Shown here piece after piece: positions 19,284 through 29,200 of a stretch of DNA of 64,000 nt. Each line of letters begins with the position of its first letter. The stretch's first letter is position 1. The position numbers and the translations under genes were made by a program. This stretch comes from JASEGV01 sp947085405 (GTDB taxonomy: Bacteria; Bacteroidota; Ignavibacteria; UBA10030; BY39). The notes beneath the pieces were generated by a model, which saw only the letters and a list, made by a program, of their open reading frames with translations, was not told the DNA's origin and made no database searches. The stretch covers positions 1-64,000 of the forward strand of contig CAMTWO010000023.1 in the NCBI GenBank assembly GCA_947085405.1. Reading direction: 5' to 3'.

Positions 19284-19667
19284 TAGAATTACTCTTTTCG
19301 TAACTAATGAATTTTCACCAAAGTTTACTATTAGCCCTAATGGGCATTTAGATATTGCTAAATAATTTATTACCCAACTATAATGTTCATCAACTATTCC
19401 TTTCTGTGCTTTTACTTCCAATATTATTTTATCAAACACCACAAAATCAGCGAAGAAATAATGAGGAAGAATTAGTCCTTTGTATTCAACTTCATATTTT
19501 TTCTCACGTTCATATGGAATTTCTTTCTTATTAAATTCATATTCAATAGCGTCTTTATAAACTATTTCCAATAAACCCTTTCCCAAAATACGGTGAACTT
19601 CCATACATATCCCAATAATTTGATAACTTTCTTTTTGTAACGGGTATTCCTTTTCTGAATATTTCAC
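19281..19667 (-). CDS. GxxExxY protein (PD-(D/E)XK nuclease-like)
   Basis: A 128-residue protein of usual family length. The naming motif is visible as GLLEIVY, after 'IIGICMEVHRILGKG', and the nuclease-like core as 'FFADFVVFDKIILEVKAQK' with Asp and Glu-x-Lys in the spacing of PD-(D/E)XK enzymes. The GTG at 19667 is chosen because it gives the standard length; an upstream GTG at 19742 would extend translation through the right inverted-repeat arm. It lies between the symporter and kdsA on the same strand. The family is widespread and its biological role is not established; nuclease activity is inferred from fold assignment. Confidence 0.8.
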   Translation of the reverse strand: MKYSEKEYPLQKESYQIIGICMEVHRILGKGLLEIVYKDAIEYEFNKKEIPYEREKKYEVEYKGLILPHYFFADFVVFDKIILEVKAQKGIVDEHYSWVINYLAISKCPLGLIVNFGENSLVTKRVIL

Positions 19668-19702
19668 CTGCCCGCCATATTGATTCTCGTGAGGCAGGCG
19701 GG
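19667..19702. repeat. Imperfect hairpin at the 5' end of the GxxExxY gene
   Basis: CCTGCCCGCC (19667-19676) can pair with GGCAGGCGGG (19693-19702) with one wobble and one mismatch around a 16-base loop. It overlaps the chosen GTG start, so it could modulate translation. Confidence 0.5.
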
Positions 19703-19708
19703 TAAGTT

Positions 19709-19727
19709 TAATCTGTGAATCTGTGGC
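19709..19727 (-). repeat. Right arm of the 19-bp inverted repeat
   Basis: TAATCTGTGAATCTGTGGC, the exact reverse complement of 19265-19283, 42 bp upstream of the chosen GxxExxY start. Confidence 0.9.
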
Positions 19728-19751
19728 GTTTGATTTTTTCACATTATATAG

Positions 19752-21320
19752 TTACCAAAATGTTTTTTTAGTCTGCACTGAATTATTTTGAAGCACACCT
19801 TCAGATTTTGCGATTACTGTAGCAACTGCGGCATCGCCCGAAACATTCACAACTGTCCGACACATATCCAAAAATCTATCTATTCCAAGTATTAATGCAA
19901 TTCCTTCTTCCGGAATATTCACCGACCTTAAAACAATAATCAGCATAATAATTCCTACACCCGGAACCGGCGCCGTGCCGATTGATGCGAGTAATGCCGT
20001 AAGTAAAATAATTAATTGTTCTGTTATGTGCAATTCGATACCATAAACCTGAGCTATGAACACCGCCGCAACCGCCTGATACATCGATGTTCCATCCATA
20101 TTTATTGTTGCACCTAATGGTAAAACGAAACTTGTAATTTTTTTCGGCACGCCTAAATTTTCTTCGCACTTTTCCATATTTACCGGTAGTGTTGCAGCGC
20201 TCGAACTGGATGTAAATGCGATCAACATTACCTCACGGATTCCTCTGAAAAATTTTATCGGATTGATGCCTGCAAAAATCTTCACCAGTGAACCCAAAAC
20301 TATAAATTGATGAATCAATAATCCGATGATGAGTGTTGCTGCATACCAGAAAAGTGTTTGCAAAATATCGAAACCAAATTCGCTGACCGTAGCCGCGATG
20401 AGTGCGAAAACTCCGAACGGTGCAATTTTCATTATGTAATCAACCATCTTTATCATCATATCGCTGAAACCGTCGAAAAATTTTATAACAGGTTCTGATT
20501 TTTCTTTACGGATTGCCGTGAGTGTAATTCCAACAATCAAAGCGAAGAAAACAATTTGCAGCATCTCGGCATTTGCTAAAGCCGAGATTGGGTTTGTCGG
20601 AACGATGTTGACAATTGTGTTGATTACATTAATTTCTACCGACTCCTGAATCTTGGCTTGAATGTTGGGTGCAAACTCGACGAGCAGTTTTTCGCGTGCT
20701 TCTTCCGAGATTCTTTCGCCGGGTCTGATAACATTCGATAGCGTCAATCCTATCGTGATCGCAATTGCAATCAGAATAAAATAAATCGTGATCATCTTCG
20801 CTCCGATTTTCCCAACGGTCTTGATGTTCCCCAAACTCGACGCACCCACAATTAACGATGCAAGCACCAAAGGGATAGCAATAAACATCAACAGACGAAT
20901 GAAAATCGTACCAATCGGCTTAATATAAATTGGAATGGTTTTTACTTTTTCAATCTTCTTTATGTTTTCGAAATACTGCCGTGTTGTAACCACCGAGCCG
21001 CTTTGATCAGTAGTTTTGATCGTAGCGAGCATAAGTAAATTTGCTTTAGCTGATTTATCAAGACTTTGGAAATAGTTCAGAAGTTTTAGCTGGTCTTCCT
21101 TCCCGAAAGTTTGTAACACTACCCGCGATTGCACGTCAGCGAATTCAATTTTCTCCCAATTATTAACGATTGTTGATTTTTCTTTGTCTTTCTCCTTGTG
21201 AGTTATCTCTAATTCATATTTGCTGACGTTCAAGGTTGCGCCGAAGATAGCACCGAGCAGCAGCCCAAGCAAAATTTTGTGATGTAGTTTAAGATTCCAC
21301 AACTTCGAGAAAAAAGACAT
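19752..21320 (-). CDS. Dicarboxylate/amino acid:cation symporter (DAACS, GltP/DctA-like)
   Basis: A 522-residue inner-membrane transporter for glutamate, aspartate or C4-dicarboxylates with Na+ or H+. Family hallmarks are the serine-rich hairpin 'TSSSSAATLPVNMEKCEE', the 'GATINMDGTSMYQAVAAVF' motif in TM7, and 'GIDRFLDMCRTVVNVSGDA' in TM8. It is about 100 residues longer than usual because of a charged extracytoplasmic insert between TM1 and TM2 (roughly residues 35-130). It stands 10 bp upstream of the first possible GxxExxY start but is probably transcribed separately from the LPS genes. Substrate cannot be fixed from sequence alone. Confidence 0.9.
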   Translation of the reverse strand: MSFFSKLWNLKLHHKILLGLLLGAIFGATLNVSKYELEITHKEKDKEKSTIVNNWEKIEFADVQSRVVLQTFGKEDQLKLLNYFQSLDKSAKANLLMLATIKTTDQSGSVVTTRQYFENIKKIEKVKTIPIYIKPIGTIFIRLLMFIAIPLVLASLIVGASSLGNIKTVGKIGAKMITIYFILIAIAITIGLTLSNVIRPGERISEEAREKLLVEFAPNIQAKIQESVEINVINTIVNIVPTNPISALANAEMLQIVFFALIVGITLTAIRKEKSEPVIKFFDGFSDMMIKMVDYIMKIAPFGVFALIAATVSEFGFDILQTLFWYAATLIIGLLIHQFIVLGSLVKIFAGINPIKFFRGIREVMLIAFTSSSSAATLPVNMEKCEENLGVPKKITSFVLPLGATINMDGTSMYQAVAAVFIAQVYGIELHITEQLIILLTALLASIGTAPVPGVGIIMLIIVLRSVNIPEEGIALILGIDRFLDMCRTVVNVSGDAAVATVIAKSEGVLQNNSVQTKKTFW

Positions 21321-21652
21321 AATCAGCCGTTTAATTGTTTAAGAATTTCGTTGAAAAAATACAAAAAAAAGGGGTGAGAGGCAACTGGTTAGAAACAAAT
21401 CGCCATTATCAAACCCCAAATAACAAATAAAACTCAGAACCGCCGCAGGTGGATTGGGATTTGTCCGCCTTCGGGGGATTTGGAAATTTTTGAGAGGTAT
21501 CAAAAGCTAAATATATCACCTACTTAAAACCACATAAAGATGTGTTTTTTCTGTTTTTGGTTCTGTATATATTATGTTAAGGTTTTTATACCTGAAATTT
21601 TTTCAAATAGCTAAATCAATTATTTTAATAAACTTTAAACGAAAGGTTTTAT
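21321..21652. other. 332-bp divergent intergenic region
   Basis: The region separates the symporter (-) from the cupin gene (+). It holds a short GC-richer patch (about 21438-21482) in otherwise AT-rich sequence. I find no convincing gene, RNA or full promoter consensus in it; the promoters of both flanking genes must lie here. Confidence 0.6.
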
Positions 21653-22105
21653 ATGAAAAAACTAACGATGTACATCGCATTTGTAGTTGTGGGCCTGATT
21701 TTTTTTGGAGCAACCGAAACTTCCGCTCAGAAGAAAATGAATAAAGAGGAAGTTCTATGGGCTGCTGAAGATTTAAAATGGGCACCACTTGCGGGCGCAC
21801 CTCCCGGCGTTATGAGCGTAATGCTTTGGGGCGACAATACCACAGGCGCGTATGGCGGATTGACAAAGTTCCCCGCAGGATTCAAGGCGGCACTCCACTA
21901 CCACACTAATGCTACTAAGATTGTGGTTATCAAGGGAGCGTACACTTATAACGGCAAGAAGTATGGACCGGGTTCTTATGTCTCTGTTCCAGGAGGAGTG
22001 AAGCACGAGAGCGGTGGTATTGCGGATTCTGAAACAATATTCTTTATTGAACAATCCGGCAAATTTGACTTGAATTTGGTGGACACTCATTCTCATACAA
22101 AATAG
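21653..22105 (+). CDS. Secreted cupin-domain protein
   Basis: A 150-residue protein with a signal peptide ending near 'ETSAQ' (residue 26) and one cupin barrel. Motif 1 is seen as 'ALHYHTNATKIVVIKG' with His82 and His84; motif 2 as 'GSYVSVPGGVKHESGG' with His118. The glutamate normally found in motif 1 is absent, so only three histidine metal ligands remain. The fold resembles ChrR/DUF4437-like periplasmic cupins; catalytic function is unknown. It is a single gene with its own terminator at 22162-22190. Confidence 0.82.
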   Translation: MKKLTMYIAFVVVGLIFFGATETSAQKKMNKEEVLWAAEDLKWAPLAGAPPGVMSVMLWGDNTTGAYGGLTKFPAGFKAALHYHTNATKIVVIKGAYTYNGKKYGPGSYVSVPGGVKHESGGIADSETIFFIEQSGKFDLNLVDTHSHTK

Positions 22106-22161
22106 TGTGTGCTATCTTTTTCTGAAGGGTCCACAATATAAATGATTCCGTGTGTAACGAG

Positions 22162-22190
22162 AAGGGCGTCTGTAATGGCGCCCTTTTTTT
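22162..22190 (+). terminator. Rho-independent terminator of the cupin gene
   Basis: AAGGGCG (22162-22168) pairs with CGCCCTT (22179-22185), followed by a run of T to 22190. It lies about 57 bp after the cupin stop codon. Confidence 0.9.
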
Positions 22191-22377
22191 ACCATAGGAG
22201 AATAATTTTCACAAGTCTAAATCCTTTAATTTAATTTACTGTTAGTTCCTCCCACGCCGAATCATAAACGCTACATAAGCATTTTATCTAATTTGGTTTA
22301 GATTTCCGATTTCTTTTTTTTAAAATATGCAAAAAAGGGATGAGATATAATGCGAGCAAGTTGGTAATTATCAGACA

Positions 22378-23823
22378 TTACTTCAAAATGAGCATTTTTC
22401 GGGTTTGAGTGAATTTGTTCGAAGGATTTTTAAGGCTTGCTGTTTCTAACCGGTAAAAGTATACGCCAGAGGCGTATCCGCTTGAAAGGTTTTCCGAATG
22501 AATTTTTAAGTCATACCTCCCCGCTTGTTGATATCCGTCAACAAGACGAGATCGTTCTCTTCCTAATACATCATAAATTTTTAATTCCACGTAGGATAAT
22601 TCCGGGATTTCATAACTCACTACGGATTGTGAGTTGAACGGATTCGGATAATTTTGTGATAATGAGAATCGTTTTATTATCGGGCCATCATTCACAGAAC
22701 AAGGCGAAAGGATAAAACTCCATCGATCAGAAAAACTACTGCTACCTTCGCTGTTGAAAGCAAGCACCCGCCAGTAGTATGTTATAAAAGGTTCTATGTT
22801 GGTCATTAAAAATGATGTCGTCTTGATTGTTGAATCATCTATTATTGTAGTTGTAAAATTGGAATCTTTCGATACTTGAAGCCAATACCGATATGCTTTA
22901 ATGGATTGCTTCCATTCTAAGTAATGATACCCGGAAAAAATAGGTTCGTTATCTGGTGGAGAAAAAAGAATTGGAGTTGCTGGTATTCCAAAAGGTATCG
23001 GTGTACCAATTATTCTGAGATAAGGAAAAATATCCGGATCGTTAATTGTAAATGATGAGTCAGTAAGCATATTTAAATTTGGCAGAGGAGGAACCATCAA
23101 AACCATTTCAGAAAAATATTCAGCCAAATTTGAGGGCCAGTTGAATTTTATTGGATAGGTTAGAGACCCAAACCGAGCAAGAAATGTATCTCGCTTTGCA
23201 TATTTTTCCCAACCTTGTAAATGAAGACACACCCCCATTCCTAAACACCTTGCATCTCCTCTCCGATGGTCCACAAAATAAAAATCTAAAACCCAGGGGG
23301 GACAAGGGGGTAATTCGTATTCACCAAATTCTTCATCGATGCAATATGTAGCTCCAACAGCCACACCAAAGTGTATCATTATACTATCATTTTCTTGGTT
23401 GCGCACAGTTATCGGAACCACAATTTTAGGAGCGTCGTTAAGATGTGTAGTGAACCACCAGATTGGTGAAAATGAACTTGAACCGGAATCGTTTCGTGCA
23501 CTCACGCACCATCTGTATCCTTTATTAAATTTTAAAGTATCAATTTGTAATGTTGTATCTGTTAATGTAGAATCATCAAATATTATTTGATGTGACCACC
23601 AATCCTGTGTCCAAACTTTAAGTCGATAATAATCAGCGTCTTGTGAAGAATTCCATACAAATTTAACACGAGGTGAAATCTTGTCAGCATTATGCCGTGG
23701 TGTAATTAAAGTGGGTGTGGGAGGCGGCTGAAGAATTGTATCCTCAGAATAAACGAATTGAGTCGAAACAAGTATTACAAAAATAGCAATGATAAAATGT
23801 TTTATTTTTATTAAAAGTCTCAT
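22378..23823 (-). CDS. Secreted T9SS cargo protein with fibronectin III-like domains
   Basis: A 481-residue surface or secreted protein. The start is placed at 23823 (MRLLIKIKHF), which gives a clean signal peptide ending 'FVYS'; the longer frame from 23913 begins upstream of a matching promoter. Two fibronectin III-like modules are visible: 'RVKFVWNSSQDADYYRLKVW' near the N-terminus, and a second with 'YWRVLAFNSEGSSSFSDRW'. The T9SS sorting domain starts near 'LSQNYPNPFNSQ' and ends 'TQTRKMLILK'. No enzymatic domain is recognised; it may bind other proteins or glycans. Confidence 0.82.
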   Translation of the reverse strand: MRLLIKIKHFIIAIFVILVSTQFVYSEDTILQPPPTPTLITPRHNADKISPRVKFVWNSSQDADYYRLKVWTQDWWSHQIIFDDSTLTDTTLQIDTLKFNKGYRWCVSARNDSGSSSFSPIWWFTTHLNDAPKIVVPITVRNQENDSIMIHFGVAVGATYCIDEEFGEYELPPCPPWVLDFYFVDHRRGDARCLGMGVCLHLQGWEKYAKRDTFLARFGSLTYPIKFNWPSNLAEYFSEMVLMVPPLPNLNMLTDSSFTINDPDIFPYLRIIGTPIPFGIPATPILFSPPDNEPIFSGYHYLEWKQSIKAYRYWLQVSKDSNFTTTIIDDSTIKTTSFLMTNIEPFITYYWRVLAFNSEGSSSFSDRWSFILSPCSVNDGPIIKRFSLSQNYPNPFNSQSVVSYEIPELSYVELKIYDVLGRERSRLVDGYQQAGRYDLKIHSENLSSGYASGVYFYRLETASLKNPSNKFTQTRKMLILK

Positions 23824-23837
23824 ATCTAATGCCCATA

Positions 23838-23868
23838 CAAATTTACGACAATAGTTGTAAATTGTCAA
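23838..23868 (-). promoter_or_regulatory. Bacteroidota-type promoter of the T9SS cargo gene
   Basis: On the minus strand, TTG (23866-23868), a 20-bp spacer and TAAATTTG (23838-23845) fit the consensus TTTG-N17-23-TAnnTTTG. Transcription would start about 6-9 bases before the ATG at 23823, giving an almost leaderless mRNA, and it excludes the longer reading frame. Confidence 0.6.
23842..23861. promoter_or_regulatory. Near-perfect palindrome overlapping the promoter
   Basis: TTTACGAC (23842-23849) and GTTGTAAA (23854-23861) are reverse complements but for one position. The site overlaps the -7 box and spacer of the minus-strand promoter, where a repressor could act. No regulator can be named. 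Confidence 0.4.
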
Positions 23869-23943
23869 GTTTTTTTTGCATCTCTCCTCTTTTTTTCGCA
23901 TCTTTATCCACAATATTTTACAGTTTAACGAAAGAATATCACG

Positions 23944-26109
23944 ATGAAATCAAAAATCTATCTATTAAGTTTAATTTTCGCATTATTTGTAAGCACAACC
24001 TCAAACGCAGTTCTTGATGAGGGAATGTGGATGTTGGATGCTATCAACAAACTTCCACTCAATGAGATGAAGAAAACCGGACTTGAATTAACACCTGAAC
24101 AAATCTACAATCCAAACGGAACGAGTTTAAAAGATGCAGTCGTTTCGTTAGGCGGCGGAACCGGATCGTTTGTTTCACCCAACGGTTTAATTCTCACAAA
24201 TCATCACGTGGCTTACGGGGCAATTGTTTCGGTAAGTTCTGTAATGGAAGACCGGCTTAAAAATGGATTTTTGGCAAATAAGTATGAAGAGGAAATTCAG
24301 ATAGACAATATGACTGCACAGGTACTTGTTTCGATGAAGGATATTACCGACGAAGTCCTTGCAGAAATTCAAGACGATATATCAGCCGCCGACAGACAAA
24401 AAGCGATAAATGCTAAACTCCGTGAAATCGAAAAACGTGAAAAAGGTATTACCGATTTTGAATGTCGCGCAACCGATGTTTACGCCGGCGTGAAATATTA
24501 TTTGTTCACTTTTGAAATCATCAAAGATATCCGTTTAGTTTATGCACCAACAAACTCAATCGGCAATTACGGAGGCGAAATCGATAACTGGATTTGGCCC
24601 CGCCATACCGGCGATTTTTCTTTCTTACGTGCTTATGTTTCCCCCGAAGGAAAAACTGTAAAATTTTCTAAAGATAATGTCCCTTATAAACCAAAACATT
24701 TCTTCCCGATTTCAACACAGGGTTTTGATGATGGATCGTATCAGATGATTATGGGATTCCCGGGAAGGACATTCCGATACCGAACTGCCGCCGATGTGAA
24801 AGTTGCATTCGAGGAAGCCCTGCCGACGACTGTCGATTTGTTTAAAACAAGAATCGAGATTATTAACAAGTGGGGTAAAAAGGATCGTGCAATTGAGTTG
24901 AAGTATGCAAACAGAGTTCGTGGTTTAGAGAATACTTACAAAAACTCGTTAGGTGTTTTAGACGGAATGAAGAGAATCAAACTCATACAAATGAAAGAAG
25001 CCGAAGAAGCTGATTTTTTGAATTTCATTAATTCAAATCCTGAACTGAAAAGTAAATATGGAAGCGTTCTTTCTGAAATCGACAAACTGATTAGCGACCT
25101 GTTGCAATACAATAAAAAGCGGATGATGTTAATGAATTTACAATCAACCGATTTATACCGGCTTGCACAACGGTTAATGAGTTTTACTGCCGTTCCAGCC
25201 AAAGATTCTCTCGGTAAAATAATTTCTCGCACAGATGCCGACCGTGCACCAATGAAGACTTTTTTTGATGCTGTTTATAAAAATTATGTGCCCGAAGTTG
25301 ATAAAGAATTATTTACAGCTCTGTTAATGAAAGCTGCCGGGTTACCACAAGAACAAAGTCTTGAAGTCGTGCAAAAAATTGTTAAAGGCAAAACAGGCGA
25401 AAAACGCGAAATTGCTATTCAAAAATTTGTGGACGATTTGTATTGCGACACCGATTTACGAACGAAAGAAAAAGCGGAAAAATTATTGAAAGAAGATGAT
25501 GGTGATATTCGCGATGATGAATTCGTAGAGTTTGCAATTGCACTCGATAAAGATGACGCTGTGGTTAAAGACCGCTATGCAAAGTATGAAACTCAGATAG
25601 GTTTATTGCGGACGAAGTTAATGGAAGCATATATGAAGTGGAAAGGCGAAAATTTATATCCCGATGCTAATAGAACATTGCGTTTCACATACGGAACTGT
25701 AAAAACGTTACGACCACGCGATGCAGTTAATCTGGATTTTGTTACAACGCTCGGAGGCGTAATGGAAAAAGAAACCGGTTCCGAGCCGTTTGAAGTCCCC
25801 GCTAAGCTGCGACAGCTTTGGGAAAAAAAAGATTTTGGAATTTACACCGATAAAAAATCGGGCGACGTTCCAGTGGCTTTCATTTCGAATCTTGATATTA
25901 CCGGTGGTAACTCGGGAAGTCCGATTCTAAACGGCAAAGGCGAACTGACCGGCTGTGCTTTCGATGGAAACTGGGAAGGGGTAGTTGGCGATTATCATTT
26001 CGAGGATGCGATGAACCGCACAATCAGCGTAGATTCAAGGTATATTTTGTTTATTTTGGATAAATTTTCGGGTGCACAGAATCTTCTAAATGAAATGCAA
26101 ATTAAATAA
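23944..26109 (+). CDS. S46-family dipeptidyl-peptidase (DPP7-like)
   Basis: A 721-residue periplasmic serine exopeptidase that releases dipeptides from the N-terminus of peptides. A signal peptide ends near 'TTSNA' (residue 22). The chymotrypsin-fold core shows the catalytic His in 'TNHHVAYG' (residue 88) and Ser657 in 'GGNSGSPIL'. The residue 18 positions after the serine is Gly675 ('FDGNWE'), the position where Gly marks DPP7 (hydrophobic P1) and Arg/Ser marks DPP11 (acidic P1). The mapping assumes an ungapped alignment. The gene stands alone, divergent from the T9SS cargo gene. Confidence 0.92.
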   Translation: MKSKIYLLSLIFALFVSTTSNAVLDEGMWMLDAINKLPLNEMKKTGLELTPEQIYNPNGTSLKDAVVSLGGGTGSFVSPNGLILTNHHVAYGAIVSVSSVMEDRLKNGFLANKYEEEIQIDNMTAQVLVSMKDITDEVLAEIQDDISAADRQKAINAKLREIEKREKGITDFECRATDVYAGVKYYLFTFEIIKDIRLVYAPTNSIGNYGGEIDNWIWPRHTGDFSFLRAYVSPEGKTVKFSKDNVPYKPKHFFPISTQGFDDGSYQMIMGFPGRTFRYRTAADVKVAFEEALPTTVDLFKTRIEIINKWGKKDRAIELKYANRVRGLENTYKNSLGVLDGMKRIKLIQMKEAEEADFLNFINSNPELKSKYGSVLSEIDKLISDLLQYNKKRMMLMNLQSTDLYRLAQRLMSFTAVPAKDSLGKIISRTDADRAPMKTFFDAVYKNYVPEVDKELFTALLMKAAGLPQEQSLEVVQKIVKGKTGEKREIAIQKFVDDLYCDTDLRTKEKAEKLLKEDDGDIRDDEFVEFAIALDKDDAVVKDRYAKYETQIGLLRTKLMEAYMKWKGENLYPDANRTLRFTYGTVKTLRPRDAVNLDFVTTLGGVMEKETGSEPFEVPAKLRQLWEKKDFGIYTDKKSGDVPVAFISNLDITGGNSGSPILNGKGELTGCAFDGNWEGVVGDYHFEDAMNRTISVDSRYILFILDKFSGAQNLLNEMQIK

Positions 26110-26260
26110 CTTGCTATTTAATAACCTTTTTTATAACTTTTGTTTGAAATAAAAACAATATGGAGTCGTTGTTATAGATATTTGTTAATAATTATAAAAG
26201 TGTAACTAATTAGTTCTCAATAATTTTCTGATACATTATTAAGCAGTATCGGGTAACAAC

Positions 26261-29200
26261 GTGAAAAATTTACATATAATCTTTCAAAATTGGAAGAATT
26301 TTTTCTCCAATAAATCAAACATCATTGCAATTTTATTTGCAATAATCGGTTTAGGGCTATCTTTCCTGGCATTTTCCCAATCGGCAAAATCGTCATCCGG
26401 AAATTTATTCCTCTCCCCTGCTATCTCTGATACAACCGACACGATCGAAGATGAACCCGAAGAAGATATTGACGAGGAAGACCATAGGGAAATTCAAATA
26501 CAAAATCCAAACTCTTTAGACAGGACTCGCGGCGACAATTTACAAGATTCTTCTCACGCAGCCGAATGGGTCGATTCAACAGCTTATGTTTTTATTGATT
26601 CCACTTCTCGAGTTGAACACTTTTTACATCAACGGAACGAATTAATTTACGCCAACCCGTTCGTAAAAAATCTACACCCACTTTATTTAGAAAACCGCAG
26701 CACGGCATATCAGCTTAATGTTGCTTTAGACAGCACCGGGCATTTCGTAGATGTAACCGAAAAGATATACGATAAAGATGTAAAAATTCCGATACGACTT
26801 ACATTAGAAGATTATATACAACAACGATTAGAATTTGACCGGTATAAATCGTGGGAAGCTTTAGCTAAAGCTTATGTTTCAGAACAGAAAGAAGTAGGGT
26901 TGAGTGAATTTTTTGGTTCTATTACGAATATCGAAATTCCAATGCCTGCCGTGGGATTTCTTAGCATATTCGGACCACCCATAATCAATTTAAGAATCAG
27001 CGGCGCTGTTGATATCAAAGCCGGATTCCGAAGCCAGAAATCGGACCAAACAGCACTGTCTGAACGCGATCAGGTTCGTAACGAACCGAACTTCAATCAA
27101 GAAGTTCAGATAAATGTGAACGGCACGATTGGCGATAAACTAAACATACTTGCCGATTGGAATACTCAACGTACATTTGAATATGAAAATCAATTGAAGT
27201 TAAAATATACCGGTTATGAAGACGAGATAATACAAAGCATTGAAGCTGGAAACGTTTCGTTACAAACCGGCGGCTCTTACATCGGAAGCAGCCAGGCGCT
27301 ATTCGGAATCAAAGGGAGATTCCAGTTAGGTCCCCTATCGTTGCAAACAGTAGTATCACAGAAAAAAGGACAAACAAAAGAGTTGACTGCTTCAGGAGGC
27401 GCTCAGGAAAAACCGTTTGAGATTCGGGCTTTCCAATATTCTACAAACCATTATTTCTTCGATACCGTTTACCGGAATATTTTCGAGACACTCTTTGCTT
27501 CACTCGATAACCAATTGCCGTTTACGATGCTGCAATATCAAATTGTGGAAATCGAGGTTTGGAAAACCAAGCAAGGCAGCATATTTCAAACCGGTCAGAA
27601 AGAAGGCGTGGCGTTGATCGACCTACCGCCAATTAGTCCGAATCAAAACTATCCTGATTCCGACAGAGATTTAAGTGGTGTATCTGGAAAAATTGAACGA
27701 GGAATCTGGATTAAACTACAACCTAATGAATATAAATACAATCCAGGGGCGGGTTATATTTCTATCGCTACAAGTTTACAAAACGACCAAGCTCTGGCGG
27801 TTGCATTTAGAACTCAAGGTCCAACCGGCTCCCTCGATGACGATTTAATTTTCGGAGAATTTGCCGGTTCAGATACTTCGAGCAGACCTATGATTCTGAA
27901 ACTAATCCGACCGAAAAATTTAATTCCAAGTTTCAAACCTGCTTGGGACTTAATGCTGAAAAATATTTACTCATTAGGTGGATCGAATTTGAAAAAAGAA
28001 GGATTCGAGTTGAAAATATATCGGGAATCAGGCGGGCAAGCCGACCTCGACGAGCTATACGGTACACCTTTACTCCAAATATTGAAACTCGACCGATTAG
28101 GTGATAATAATTCCCAGCAGCCCGATGGCTTGATCGATTTTAATAACCGTACTGTAGATCAGGCACGTGCGGAAATAATTTTCCCGTCGCTTGAACCATT
28201 CCGAAAATCAATACGTGAATTTTTAATATCAAAAAACGAATCCGATGCGGTAATAGATTCTTTAATCTTCCCCGAAATCTACGATACACTCACTTATGTA
28301 GCCCAGCAGAGCAGGGGAAATAGATATGTGCTTAAAGGAAAATCATCTACCGGTGGGCAAAGTAAGTATAGTCTTGGTTTCAACATAGTCGAAGGAAGTG
28401 TTCAGGTTTTGTTGGATGGTTCTCCCCTATCACCGAATGTTGATTATACTGTCGATTATATGATTGGCGAAGTTATCATCCGGAGTGCACGCGCATTAGT
28501 CCCGGGTGCAAATCTTCAAATTAAATACGAACAGAACGACCTCTTCCAACTTGCTTCAAAAACTTTAATAGGTTTGCGCGGCGAAATGGACCCGCTCCCT
28601 AATACTAAATTAGGTTTCACATGGATGAATTTGAATCAGGAAACTCTGAGCGACAAAGTCCGTTTGAACGAAGAACCTACTAACAATTCAATATTTGGCG
28701 TTGATGCTATGACTTCGTTAGACCTCGGATTTTTAACTACGGCAATCGATGCTTTGCCTTTCATTAAAACAAAGGAAATGTCGAGTATTAAAATTGCGGG
28801 CGAAGCCGCTTATATGCTGCCCGATCCTAACACGAAGAAGAGTTCGATTGCAAGCGATAAAGGTTCGGGTATTGCATTCATCGACGACTTTGAAGGAGCG
28901 CGTAGAACTATTCCACTCGGAGTTGGCTACTCAACGTGGAGACTATCAAGTCCTCCCGGCTACACTCCTTTAGGAAATATTCAAGATTCAATAAAAACAT
29001 ATTCCAAAGGAAAACTCAGGTGGTACAACCGGCTGCCAAGCGACGTATTCATTAACGACATTTGGCCCAATAAAAGTGTGCGGCGCGGGCAAGAGCAAGT
29101 TACAGTACTTAATTTAGATTACTTCCCAAAAGAACGGGGACCATTTAACTATTCATTAGATATCGAATCGACATTGCTTTCTGAACCAAATAAAAATTGG

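Larger units (their letters stand above)
19265..19727. mobile_element. GxxExxY gene cassette bounded by a perfect 19-bp inverted repeat
   Basis: Two 19-bp sequences, 19265-19283 and 19709-19727, are exact reverse complements and enclose a single GxxExxY gene. Each arm holds two tandem copies of CACAGATT. A second, imperfect 10-bp hairpin (19667-19676 with 19693-19702) sits inside. I see no target-site duplication and no transposase, so mobility is inferred from the architecture only. Confidence 0.5.

Noticed and set aside
21355..22380. Two similar-looking stretches (about 21355-21416 and 22322-22380) sharing A-runs, GGG(G/A)TGAGA and ATTATCA(A/G)AC
   Set aside because: The shared parts are short, interrupted and partly homopolymer; without a genome-wide search this is not distinguishable from chance.
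26143..26184. TTTG and GATATTTG upstream of sprA as a promoter
   Set aside because: The spacer is about 30 bp, too long for the Bacteroidota consensus, and the -7 box lacks its first T.
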